From contig NZ_LT629775.1 in NCBI RefSeq assembly GCF_900105395.1, positions 6,909,501 to 6,973,500 on the forward strand: a stretch of DNA of 64,000 nucleotides. Direction: 5' to 3'. The notes beneath the pieces are model-generated. The model did not search any database and was not told where the DNA came from. It saw only the letters and a program-made list of their open reading frames with translations. This DNA comes from Streptomyces sp. TLI_053 (GTDB taxonomy: Bacteria > Actinomycetota > Actinomycetes > Streptomycetales > Streptomycetaceae). Shown one piece after another: positions 33,515 through 41,377 of the stretch; positions within the stretch are counted from its first letter, which is position 1; every line of letters starts with the position of its first letter. The position numbers and the translations under genes were made by a program.

Positions 33515-33645
33515 CCCCGACCCGGCTGCTGGTCGGGATCGCCCTCTCCTTCCTCGCCCTCCTTGCCCTGGCAACCGTCGTGCTCGGCGTCGTCCTCGTC
33601 CGCCGGATGCCCGGCCGGCCGGAGGACGACGGGCCGTCGGACTGA
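33511..33645 (+). CDS. 44-residue single-pass membrane protein
   Basis: GTG 33511 overlaps the preceding stop as GTGA, giving a third coupled gene. The 44 residues have one strong hydrophobic helix (LLVGIALSFLALLALATVVL) followed by a basic then acidic tail (VRRMPGRPEDDGPSD), consistent with a type I/III membrane peptide. Supported by the frame, the overlap and the hydrophobic helix, not by homology. Confidence 0.55.
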   Translation: MTPTRLLVGIALSFLALLALATVVLGVVLVRRMPGRPEDDGPSD

Positions 33646-33657
33646 GGCAACCGGCAG

Positions 33658-33688
33658 CAGCGCCGGTGCTCGAGCGGCTCCGGCGCTG
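33658..33688 (+). terminator. hairpin terminator
   Basis: A 9-bp stem (33658-33666 with 33680-33688) and a 13-base loop follow the last gene of the ATPase operon by 12 bp. Confidence 0.5.
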
Positions 33689-33752
33689 TGTGAGGATCGG
33701 CCCGCCGGAAAACCGGTGCCACAAGACCACCGAGTGATCGCGTTAGTAGGGC

Positions 33753-34304
33753 ATGGAGCAAATACAGGGGGCGGAGGCACCGGCGGTCGAGTCGGGAGCG
33801 CCGCCCGACTTTCCGGCCTTCGTGGCATCGCGGGGGCGCCATCTGCTGCGGACGGCGTTCCTGCTCACCGGTGGTGACGCGCATCTCGCCGAGGACCTCG
33901 TGCAGGAGGCGCTCGGACGCGTCTTCGTGAAGTGGCGTCGGATCTCGCGCCTGGACAACCCGAGCGGCTACGCGCAGACCGTCCTCGTCAACACCTTCCT
34001 CTCGCACCGCCGTCGGCGCAGCAGCACCGAACGGGTCACCGACGTGCTGCCCGATGCCGCGGTCACCGACCCCGACCCCGCCCTGCGGCTCACCCTCCTC
34101 CGGGCGCTCGGCGAACTGCCGCCGCAGGACCGGGCGGTGCTGGTGCTGCGCTTCTGGGAGGACCGCAGCGTGGAGGAGACGGCGGCGGCGATGCGGCTGA
34201 GCAGTACGGCCGTCCGTTCGCGCAGCAGCCGGGCGCTGGCCCGGATGCGGCACACGTTGGGGTCGGCGTTCACGGACAAGGAGGTGCTGCGTCATGCCGG
34301 TTGA
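33753..34304 (+). CDS. SigE-family ECF-type RNA polymerase sigma factor
   Basis: 183 residues. Region 2 is FLLTGGDAHLAEDLVQEALG with VFVKWRRISRLDNPSGYAQ; region 4 is LPPQDRAVLVLRFWEDRSVE with a final HTH. Pattern and size match the actinobacterial SigE family (SigE-M type ECF). Its stop overlaps the start of the membrane protein gene by 11 bp, so the two are coupled; the latter is the likely anti-sigma or effector. Confidence 0.9.
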   Translation: MEQIQGAEAPAVESGAPPDFPAFVASRGRHLLRTAFLLTGGDAHLAEDLVQEALGRVFVKWRRISRLDNPSGYAQTVLVNTFLSHRRRRSSTERVTDVLPDAAVTDPDPALRLTLLRALGELPPQDRAVLVLRFWEDRSVEETAAAMRLSSTAVRSRSSRALARMRHTLGSAFTDKEVLRHAG

Positions 34305-35655
34305 GGACGACTTCGCGGTCCGCATCGGGGCCGGGTTCGAGGAGCGGTTCGCCCGGGAGCTGCGCGGGGCGGCCGCTCTGGCGCCCGACGAGTCGTTGTT
34401 CGCCCTGGCCGCCGGGGCCGAGCGGTTGGGACGGCGCCGGCGCAACCGGCGGCGGGCCGCGGTCGCCGGTGGTGCGGCTCTCGCCGTGCTCGCCGTCGCC
34501 GGTGTGGGGGCGTTCGTCGGAGGACCGGGTCCGGGACTGTTCGGTCCGGCCGCGGAAGCGCCGATGACCGGCGACGACGTGGTGCGGCTGGTGGCCGGTC
34601 TGCTGCCGCCGGGCACCGTGACGGACACGACCGCGTCGGCCCCGGGTGACGCGACCGAGTCGAGCAACCACCCGTACATGACTGCGGGACTGTTCAACTA
34701 CGACGACGGCCATGGGGTGAGCTCGATCCACTACTTCGTCGAACGCGGAGCGCAGACGCCCGAGCAGGCCGCCGTCTGCAACCCGCGGGTGGTGCCGGAG
34801 GATCCCTGCGACCGCACCGTCCGGCCGGACGGTGCGGTGCTGATGATCGACAAGACCAGGGACACCACATTCGAGGGGCAGCGGGCGTGGCGGGGTGTCT
34901 ATGCGGCGCCGGACGGTACGAAGGTCACCCTGGTGGAGTTCAACGGAAGCCCGGTGAGCCCGACGAGGGAGCTGCCGCCGCTGGACGCGGAACGGCTCGC
35001 TGCAGTGGTGACCGCGCCGGAGTGGGGGCGGGTGGTCGCGGCGATGCCGGCGAACCCGAACGCGCCCAGGGCGTCCTCCGGACCGGCGTTCCCGCCGTCG
35101 ACGGCCACTGCGCGCACGGCCCCGCCGTCGACGGCCGCCGCAGGCACCACCCCGCCCTCGACCGTCACCGCGACCACCGAGCCGTCCTTCCCCGCCATGT
35201 CCACCCCCGCGCCCGGGGAGTCGCTGCCGGAGCTGACCGCGGTGCTGGCCGGACTGCTGCCCACCGGCGCGAAGGAGGTGGGTCGGGACGCGGAGAACGG
35301 CGCCGTGGCGGTCGAGTACGAGGGTCGGACCAGCAGGCTGTCCGTCCATCTGGAGCCTGCCGGGCCGCGTGGAATCGAATTCAAGAAGGGGGCCGAGGAG
35401 GGAACGCCGACACCGCTGGAGGTCAGGCAGAAACTGCCCGACGGCACGTTCGTCGTGATGAACCAGTTCGGCAACGGCAAGAGTGCCGTCGACCCGCTCC
35501 TGCACTGGGTGGTGTGGGTGTACTACCCCGACGGGCGCAACGTCCTGATCAGTGAGGGCAACGGCGAGGACGAGCACACGTACCGGCCCGGTCAGCCGGC
35601 GCTCTCGGTCGAGCAGTTGAGGGCCATGGTCATGGCGCCCGACTGGCGGAAATGA
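34294..35655 (+). CDS. membrane protein coupled to the sigma factor, putative anti-sigma; two similar extracytoplasmic domains
   Basis: 453 residues. A cytoplasmic N-terminus of about 55 residues (ELRGAAALAPDESLFALAAG and a basic RRRRNRRR) is followed by one membrane helix (about 60-85) and a large outer part. The outer part has two similar domains: each starts with a VRLVAGLLP or TAVLAGLLP segment and ends with LDAERLAAVVTAPEWGR or LSVEQLRAMVMAPDWRK. A Pro/Thr-rich linker separates them. The topology and overlap with the sigma gene suggest an anti-sigma role. No classical zinc-binding anti-sigma motif is seen. Confidence 0.75.
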   Translation: MPVEDDFAVRIGAGFEERFARELRGAAALAPDESLFALAAGAERLGRRRRNRRRAAVAGGAALAVLAVAGVGAFVGGPGPGLFGPAAEAPMTGDDVVRLVAGLLPPGTVTDTTASAPGDATESSNHPYMTAGLFNYDDGHGVSSIHYFVERGAQTPEQAAVCNPRVVPEDPCDRTVRPDGAVLMIDKTRDTTFEGQRAWRGVYAAPDGTKVTLVEFNGSPVSPTRELPPLDAERLAAVVTAPEWGRVVAAMPANPNAPRASSGPAFPPSTATARTAPPSTAAAGTTPPSTVTATTEPSFPAMSTPAPGESLPELTAVLAGLLPTGAKEVGRDAENGAVAVEYEGRTSRLSVHLEPAGPRGIEFKKGAEEGTPTPLEVRQKLPDGTFVVMNQFGNGKSAVDPLLHWVVWVYYPDGRNVLISEGNGEDEHTYRPGQPALSVEQLRAMVMAPDWRK

Positions 35656-35672
35656 CCCTTCTCGGACCCCTC

Positions 35673-35723
35673 CCCTGAGCTGTCCTGCCGCTCCGCACGG
35701 GGGGAGCGGCAGGACAGCAGGGG
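35673..35723 (+). terminator. long hairpin terminator
   Basis: A 15-bp perfect stem (35680-35694 with 35703-35717), extended by CCCCTG/CAGGGG (35673-35678 with 35718-35723), follows the membrane protein stop by 17 bp. Confidence 0.8.
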
Positions 35724-35775
35724 GTCGAGCGGTGGAATCGGCCGGGGTGGCACGGGCGGCGTTCGGGGACGGGCG

Positions 35776-35976
35776 GTGTTTCGAAGGGGAGTTCGCCCGA
35801 GCCTGGGCGGGACCGACGACCTCGACGGCCCCGGACTGGACCTCTACGGACTGGCGATCCGCCTGTCCCTGGTCGCCGGACCGCTGCGCCTGCTCGACGG
35901 CGACTTCCCGCACCGCGCCGCGATGCGGGCGATCGCCGAGTACAACCTGAGCGAGGCGCTGGCCCTGGTGGAGTGA
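35776..35976 (+). CDS. short uncertain frame, possible gene remnant
   Basis: 66 residues from the GTG-like position 35776. The second half (LDLYGLAIRLSLVAGPLRLL followed by FPHRAAMRAIAEYNLSEALA) has helix-like, protein-like composition and codon bias. The first 20 residues look like another frame. No ribosome binding site. It may be the C-terminal remnant of an inactivated gene in the 335-bp gap before the RelE-like gene. Confidence 0.3.
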   Translation: MFRRGVRPSLGGTDDLDGPGLDLYGLAIRLSLVAGPLRLLDGDFPHRAAMRAIAEYNLSEALALVE

Positions 35977-35990
35977 GAAAAGGGTTGGCG

Positions 35991-36344
35991 TCAGTCGGTT
36001 TCCTTGGGGTGGCCGGTGCCTGCGTAAGTGATCCAGGCGGTGAGAGTCGGCGTGTCGACCAGATACCAGATGCGCCCGCCGCTGGTGACCTCGTACTGCC
36101 AGCGTTCGAGCTCCCGTCCCTTGAAGTCGGCGGTCGCGAGTTTGCCCTTCAGCTGGTGCTGCCGGCTCGGGTTGTCGGTGGCTCGCGGCGTGGATCTGAT
36201 GTGCTCGTAGGCGCGACGGAGACCGGTCGGTGCGTGGCGGGTGAGGAGGTCCCAGCCCTCGGCAGCTGCGGAGCTGGCGAACCGGAGGTCGTACTCGCCC
36301 TCGATCGGCGGAGGTGCGGCGCGGTCGCCGCGCTTCGGGCTCAC
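35991..36344 (-). CDS. RelE/ParE-like toxin candidate
   Basis: 117 residues from GTG 36344, which overlaps the upstream antitoxin stop as GTGA. The C-terminal half has the RelE/ParE-type order of a basic helix and strands: HQLKGKLATADFKGRELERW, then YEVTSGGRIWYLVD and TYAGTGHPKETD. In actinobacteria these GGRIWY/TGHPK proteins are annotated as type II toxins that cleave mRNA or block gyrase. The coupled partner supports the call. Activity cannot be judged from sequence. Confidence 0.75.
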   Translation of the reverse strand: MSPKRGDRAAPPPIEGEYDLRFASSAAAEGWDLLTRHAPTGLRRAYEHIRSTPRATDNPSRQHQLKGKLATADFKGRELERWQYEVTSGGRIWYLVDTPTLTAWITYAGTGHPKETD

Positions 36345-36814
36345 CCGGGTTCTCCGGGGCGTGGCACGGGACCGAGGTCGCCCTCGGGCTCACGGGTCAG
36401 GAGGGCGTGCAGGGCGGGGTCGGCGTGGACCTCGGCGGTGTGGCGCCACTGGGTGAGCAGCAGGGCGATCGGGGCGAGGTTGTCGAGGGCGACTGCGCCG
36501 CGGGCGACGTCCACCAGCTCGTCGACGAGCAGGTCCACGTCCTCCTCGGGGAGGAATGTCACCCAGGGGAGGGCGTCAGGCAGGGCGGCCCGGAGGGCGG
36601 CGGTGTTGCCGGTCCGGACCAGTCCGCCGAGCAGGCGGGACGTGAAGTCGACGACGGTGGTGTCCTGTTCCAGTTGGTCGACCCGCATCAGGGCGAGGTC
36701 GCCGGCGTCGCGGCGGCGGAGCCGGAGCGCGCGGACGGCGTCGAGTCTGCTGGTCGTGGCAGCGGGCCGGTGGAGCAGCTCGCTGAAGGGGATCTCCTCG
36801 TAGGCTGCAGTCAT
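36341..36814 (-). CDS. antitoxin candidate partner of the RelE-like gene
   Basis: 157 residues from ATG 36814. The first 50 residues (YEEIPFSELLHRPAATTSRL and LRLRRRDAGDLALMRVDQL) resemble a Phd-type (prevent-host-death) antitoxin N-terminal domain; the rest is a helical partner-binding domain. Its stop overlaps the toxin start. It could be leaderless: TACTGT (36827-36822) lies 7 bp before the ATG and no ribosome binding site is seen. Confidence 0.7.
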   Translation of the reverse strand: MTAAYEEIPFSELLHRPAATTSRLDAVRALRLRRRDAGDLALMRVDQLEQDTTVVDFTSRLLGGLVRTGNTAALRAALPDALPWVTFLPEEDVDLLVDELVDVARGAVALDNLAPIALLLTQWRHTAEVHADPALHALLTREPEGDLGPVPRPGEPG

Positions 36815-36821
36815 GACATCC

Positions 36822-36827
36822 ACAGTA
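36822..36827 (-). promoter_or_regulatory. putative -10 element for a leaderless antitoxin transcript
   Basis: TACTGT on the minus strand fits the TANNNT -10 pattern and lies 7 bp before ATG 36814. There is no Shine-Dalgarno sequence. No convincing -35 box was found. Confidence 0.35.
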
Positions 36828-36855
36828 GCTCGGATGTCAGTCCTGTGGGGTCGAA

Positions 36856-38742
36856 TCAGGTCCCAATGCGGCGGATGCGCTGGTGCCACTCCTTGTCGAA
36901 CACGACGTTGCCGGCCTCCTCCGCCCGGAGCCGGGTGTGGGCGAGCAGGTGGGTCGCGTCGCAGCGGAGTTCGGTGCGGGTGTGCACGGTGACGTCCCAG
37001 CCGAGGGCGGGGCGTTCGAGGCGCAGGGTGCGGTCGGTGCGGGCCTGGGCACTGAGGGGAGTGGCGGTCAGGACCCGGTAGGCGGTGACGGTGTGCTCGG
37101 CACGGACCAGGCCGTCGGAGTGGGTGCGGGTGCCGTCGGTGGCCGGGGAGAGTTCGGTGCGCCACTCGCGGCGGCCGATGTCGTGGACGGTGATGCGTTC
37201 GGGGCGGGCGGCGAGGGGTTCGGTGAGGTGCAGCGGGGGCGGCAGGGGGAGGGTGGGGGAGCGGAAGGGGGCCGCCTCCGGGGTGCCCGGGTCGTGGACC
37301 GGGAGAGTGAGGGCGGAGTGGGAGGGGTCGACGGCGAAGCCGTCGGGGTCGGCGCCGGGCCACAGCCAGGGCCAGTACGTGGACGAGAGGGCGAGCCGCA
37401 GCCGGTGGCCGGGCGGGACGGTGGCGCCGACCGGGGCGAGCGTGACCACCGGGTCGGGGCCGGCCGGCTCGGCCGGGAGGGTGAGGACGCCCCGGGTGAG
37501 CAGGGTCGAGGTGCCGTCCGGGGCGACGGCGCAGAGGCGGGCGGCGACCAGGGCGCCGCCGCTCGCCGGGTCCGGGCGCAGGGTCAGCGCCGGGGTGCCG
37601 TGCAGCTCCAGCGGTTCGGGCAGCGGCCGGGAGTCGAAGCAGACCGAGCGCCCGTCCTCCTCGCGCTGGTCCGGGGGCCGGTCGGCGGGGCGGCCGTGCG
37701 GGACGTAGGAACCGGCGTTGAGGCCGGTGTGCTGGGGCGAGCGGACGCGCACCCAGCGGTCCTCGGAGGCGGTGCCGGCGGTGCGCAGCGGGCCGTCGAG
37801 GCCGTACCGGACCTCGCGGACCCCGGGGGACGGCCAGGGGTCGTCGGCGGACCAGCGGGTGCCGAGCCAGCTGCGCAGGGCGGGGGTGGCGAGGGCGCCG
37901 GTGTCGACGTCGCGCAGCCAGTGGTCGTACCAGCGCAGGGCCTCGGGGAGGAGTTCGTCGGGGAGTCCGTGCGGCCAGGGGCCGAGGACGGCGCGGACGG
38001 GGACGGCGGTGGAGCCTCCGGCGCGTGCGAGTGCCAGCACCGCCGCGGCGGACGGATCGGTCCAGCCGGCGACGGCGAGGGTGGGGACGGCGGCGGCCGG
38101 GGCGGGGGCCGCCGGGGCGTCGAGCCAGTCGGCGAGCGGGGGTTCGAGGGCGTCGAGCCGGGCCAGCCAACGGGCCCGCCAGTCGTCGCCGACGTACAGC
38201 GGGTCCGGTGGGCGGGCGGCGTCGGCGAGGTGGGCGGTGGCGCGGGTGTGGCCGTCGGCGGCGAGGACGGCGCGGCCGAGGCGGTGCGGGCCGTCGGGGC
38301 AGGCGGTGACGACGGCGCGCACGGTGTCCGGGGCGCGGGCGCCGATCCGCAGTGCGAGGGCCCCCGCCGCGCCGGTGCCGAGCAGTCCGGTCCGTCCGTT
38401 GCACCAGGGCCGGCCGGCGAGCCAGTGGACCAGGGCGGCGCCGTCCTCGACGAGCAGGTCGGCGGAGGCGGAGCCGGGCGGCAGTCCGCCGGAGTTGCCG
38501 TGGCCGCGGGCGTCGATCCGGACGGCGGCGTGGCCGTGGCCGGCGAGCCAGGGGTGGCGGCGGGCGTCCTCGGTGGCGGTCCAGTCGGTGAGCCGGTCGG
38601 TGGAGTACTCCAGGACGACGGGGACGGGCTCGTCGGTCGCGGGGCGCCAGAGGCGGGCGTACAGCTCGGTGCCGTCGGGGAGGGGGACGCGCAGGTCCTC
38701 GCGGGTGGTGCGGTGCGGGTACGAGGGCATGGCCGCTCCCAT
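36856..38742 (-). CDS. CocE/NonD-family hydrolase with missing nucleophile
   Basis: 628 residues. The order matches CocE/NonD-type acyl hydrolases: an N-terminal alpha/beta-hydrolase domain with VRIDARGHGNSGG, the acidic loop GWTDPSA, the His segment LGPWPHG, a cap, and a C-terminal jelly-roll (from about residue 330). The nucleophile elbow, which should be GxSxxG, reads GLLGTGAAGAL, so the Ser position is Gly124. The Asp and His positions are kept. The protein may be inactive, bind ligand only, or use another residue. ATG 38742 is used; ATG 38730 has a better-placed GGGAG. Confidence 0.85.
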   Translation of the reverse strand: MGAAMPSYPHRTTREDLRVPLPDGTELYARLWRPATDEPVPVVLEYSTDRLTDWTATEDARRHPWLAGHGHAAVRIDARGHGNSGGLPPGSASADLLVEDGAALVHWLAGRPWCNGRTGLLGTGAAGALALRIGARAPDTVRAVVTACPDGPHRLGRAVLAADGHTRATAHLADAARPPDPLYVGDDWRARWLARLDALEPPLADWLDAPAAPAPAAAVPTLAVAGWTDPSAAAVLALARAGGSTAVPVRAVLGPWPHGLPDELLPEALRWYDHWLRDVDTGALATPALRSWLGTRWSADDPWPSPGVREVRYGLDGPLRTAGTASEDRWVRVRSPQHTGLNAGSYVPHGRPADRPPDQREEDGRSVCFDSRPLPEPLELHGTPALTLRPDPASGGALVAARLCAVAPDGTSTLLTRGVLTLPAEPAGPDPVVTLAPVGATVPPGHRLRLALSSTYWPWLWPGADPDGFAVDPSHSALTLPVHDPGTPEAAPFRSPTLPLPPPLHLTEPLAARPERITVHDIGRREWRTELSPATDGTRTHSDGLVRAEHTVTAYRVLTATPLSAQARTDRTLRLERPALGWDVTVHTRTELRCDATHLLAHTRLRAEEAGNVVFDKEWHQRIRRIGT

Positions 38743-38897
38743 CGGGTCCCGGTCGGTGCGGATCGGTGCGGATCATTCCGACACTAGGGGAGGAAGCGGT
38801 CGCCCGCCCGGTGAGGGGGCCGGGCCGGACGGGAGGCCGCGCGCCCGGCGGACGGGCCGGGCACGCGGCGGACGGGGCACCCCGGGGGTGGCGGGCC

Positions 38898-39830
38898 TCA
38901 GGCCTTGCTCAGCCACGCCGTGGCGTTGAGGGCGAGCGCGGCATTGGTGCCGGCCGGGTCGTCCCAGCCGTTGAACAGGTTGTTGCCGGACTGGCCGGTG
39001 CCGTCGTCGGCGGGGGAGCTGTCGCCCCAGGCGGCGACCCGGCCGCTGCCGTAGCCGCTGGTGACGAAGAAGGCGCCGGTGTTCCCGGACGAGCCGGTGC
39101 GGTAGACGATGCCCTTGACCTTGGGGTTGTCGGCCGGCTTGAGGGTGAAGGTGGTGCCGGAGCGCAGGATCGAGCCGGTGACGGTGCCGAAGGGACCGTG
39201 CAGCACCGGGTCGGCGGCGTCGTTGACGGCGCGCGGGTTGTCGGTGGAGATGTTCTTGACGTCGACCGAGAAGCCGAACGGGTCGTTGTTGTTCACACCG
39301 TTGTTGGTGAACAGGTCGTTGATGATCGCCGGGGAGTCCCAGCCGTCGTTGTTGCGGTCGCTCCGGTCGTGGTCGGAGACGAGGAACAGCCCGCCGCCGT
39401 TCTGCACGAAGCGGACGATCGCGGACTTCTCCGCCGCGGAGAAGCGGATGTTCGGCTCGGGGATCACGAAGGTGTCGAAGTTGGCGAGGTCGAGCGCGGC
39501 GCCGGTGCCGTAGCTGATGGTGGAGCCGGCCGGGAGGGTCTTCAGGCTGTACTGGCCGGTCTTCTGGAGGGCGACGCCCCAGGCGGAGAGGGCGCCGGTC
39601 CAGCTCTTCTCGGTGGTGGGGCTGGCGTTCTGGGTGCGCGGGTCGGGCTGGGCGGTGGAGATGATCCAGTCCGCGTTGCCGGCGGTCTCGCCCTTGCTGT
39701 TGTCGAACAGGACGCGGTGGGGGAGGGCCGAGGTCGCGGCGGCGGCCGGGGCGGGGGCGGTGAGCGCGAGCGGGCCGGTGGCGAGCAGGGCGGACGCGGC
39801 CAGCGCGAGCGTGCTTCGACGGAGCATCAT
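38898..39830 (-). CDS. secreted protein with GATase1/ThuA-like fold, hydrolase-like
   Basis: 310 residues. A Sec signal peptide (cleavage near AAA) is followed by HRVLFDNSKGETAGNADWII, typical of a secreted family usually annotated as hydrolase or GATase1-like, then FDTFVIPEP and FVQNGGGLFLVSDHDRSD. The NGGG-F-V-SDH region looks like a flavodoxin or GATase1-like domain. A C-terminal GYGSGRVAAWGDSSP block has the R-W-D pattern of these proteins. A GGAGGGA box precedes ATG 39830. The biochemical role is not established. Confidence 0.75.
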   Translation of the reverse strand: MMLRRSTLALAASALLATGPLALTAPAPAAAATSALPHRVLFDNSKGETAGNADWIISTAQPDPRTQNASPTTEKSWTGALSAWGVALQKTGQYSLKTLPAGSTISYGTGAALDLANFDTFVIPEPNIRFSAAEKSAIVRFVQNGGGLFLVSDHDRSDRNNDGWDSPAIINDLFTNNGVNNNDPFGFSVDVKNISTDNPRAVNDAADPVLHGPFGTVTGSILRSGTTFTLKPADNPKVKGIVYRTGSSGNTGAFFVTSGYGSGRVAAWGDSSPADDGTGQSGNNLFNGWDDPAGTNAALALNATAWLSKA

Positions 39831-39994
39831 GTGCCGTCCCTCCGGAGGGGGTTGGGGTGCGGGACGACCGAGTATCCGCGCGTAGAACGGCGTCTTCCGG
39901 GCGGGTCGGGTTACCGCCGCTTGTACGGTTCATGACCATCTCTGTCCGGGGGAGGGTTTCGTGGGCCCCCGGTTCGTCCGCCACCCGGTAACCA

Positions 39995-40031
39995 GGTCGT
40001 AATTGCGCATGACTTGCAACTAATTACGACC
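39995..40031 (+). promoter_or_regulatory. probable Nur (nickel repressor) box within a larger inverted repeat
   Basis: TTGCGC-ATGAC-TTGCAA at 40003-40019 fits the published Nur box of S. coelicolor (tTGCaa-N5-ttGCAA). It is enclosed by perfect 10-bp arms GGTCGTAATT (39995-40004) and AATTACGACC (40022-40031). The next gene is a nickel/cobalt permease, so nickel-dependent repression is very plausible. Confidence 0.65.
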
Positions 40032-40094
40032 AGAAGGAAAGATGGCCCAGCTCCGGCGCCCCGGAGCCGCTACGGCCCCACGAAAGGACCCCCG

Positions 40095-41198
40095 ATGACC
40101 GGCCCCCGCTGGCGCGACCGGCTCACCCGTGAGGAGTGGATCCGCCTGGCAGGTATGGGTGGTTTCATCCTCGCGCTGCACGTGATCGGCTGGTTCACCC
40201 TGCTCGCGGTCATCGCGCCCGAGCACTACGACGTCGGCGGCCAGGTCTTCGGCGCCGGCATGGGGCTCACCGCGTACACGCTCGGCATGCGGCACGCCTT
40301 CGACGCCGACCACATCGCCGCCATCGACAACACCACCCGCAAGCTGATGGGCCAGGGCAAGCGTCCGCTGTCGGTCGGCTTCTGGTTCTCGCTGGGCCAC
40401 TCGTCCATCGTCTTCGGCCTCTGCGCCCTGCTCGCCCTCGGCATCCGCTCGCTGGCCGGCCAGGTCGAGGAGGACGGATCCACCCTGCACGAGACGACCG
40501 GCCTGATCGGCGTCACCGTCTCCGGCACCTTCCTGCTGGCGCTCGGCCTGATCAACCTGGGCGCGTTCAACGGCATCCTCAAGGTGTTCCGGCGGATGCG
40601 CGAGGGCGAGTTCGACGAGGCGGAGCTGGAGGCCCAGCTGGAGAAGCGCGGCTTCATGAACCGCATCCTCGGCCGGGTGACCAGGGCCGTCACCAAGCCC
40701 TGGCACATGTACCCGGTCGGGCTGCTGTTCGGCCTGGGCTTCGACACCGCCACCGAGGTGTCGCTGCTGGTGCTGGCCGGCGGCGCGGCGGCGTTCCAGC
40801 TGCCCTGGTACGCGCTGCTGGTGCTGCCGGTCCTGTTCGCCGCCGGGATGAGCCTGCTGGACACCATCGACGGCTCGTTCATGAACTTCGCCTACGAGTG
40901 GGCGTTCTCCAAGCCGGTCCGGAAGATCTACTACAACCTCACCGTCACCGGTCTCTCGGTGCTGGTCGCCCTGGTCATCGGCTCGATCGAGCTGATCGGG
41001 CTGCTCGGCGAGAAGCTGGACATCGGCAGCGGCCCGGTCGCCTGGATCGGCGAGCTGGACCTCAACCTGGTCGGCTACGCCATCGTCGGCCTGTTCGTGC
41101 TGACCTGGGTGGCGGCGATCGCCTACTGGAAGCTCGGCAACGTCGAGGAGAAGTGGTCCGCCGGACTCACCGCCGCGGCCGCCGACAAGGGAGAGTAG
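40095..41198 (+). CDS. HoxN/NiCoT-family nickel/cobalt transporter
   Basis: 367 residues from ATG 40095 (GAAAGGA upstream). Eight or so membrane helices. It has the signature RHAFDADHIAAIDN (HX4DH) in the second helix and the second family motif LFGLGFDTATE. Imports Ni2+ or Co2+ with high affinity. In streptomycetes nickel uptake feeds NiSOD, urease and hydrogenases and is repressed by Nur; the upstream box fits that. Ends before a 13-bp hairpin. Confidence 0.95.
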   Translation: MTGPRWRDRLTREEWIRLAGMGGFILALHVIGWFTLLAVIAPEHYDVGGQVFGAGMGLTAYTLGMRHAFDADHIAAIDNTTRKLMGQGKRPLSVGFWFSLGHSSIVFGLCALLALGIRSLAGQVEEDGSTLHETTGLIGVTVSGTFLLALGLINLGAFNGILKVFRRMREGEFDEAELEAQLEKRGFMNRILGRVTRAVTKPWHMYPVGLLFGLGFDTATEVSLLVLAGGAAAFQLPWYALLVLPVLFAAGMSLLDTIDGSFMNFAYEWAFSKPVRKIYYNLTVTGLSVLVALVIGSIELIGLLGEKLDIGSGPVAWIGELDLNLVGYAIVGLFVLTWVAAIAYWKLGNVEEKWSAGLTAAAADKGE

Positions 41199-41259
41199 CC
41201 GACCGGCGACGGCGCGCAGCCACCGCCAGGGGCGCGCGACCGACAGCGGAACGGGAAGC

Positions 41260-41295
41260 GGCCGGGCCCCGGGGGAGAACCTCCGGGGCCCGGCC
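41260..41295. terminator. bidirectional hairpin terminator
   Basis: A 13-bp perfect stem (41260-41272 with 41283-41295), extendable with a G-U pair, sits between the convergent nickel transporter and RHS genes. Confidence 0.75.
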
Positions 41296-41377
41296 TTACC
41301 TGTCTTCCACTGGGAACAACGGTGGAGCACCGGTCAGCGGTTCCGTCGTAGCCGGAACTGCTGTCGGCCCGCGCGGC

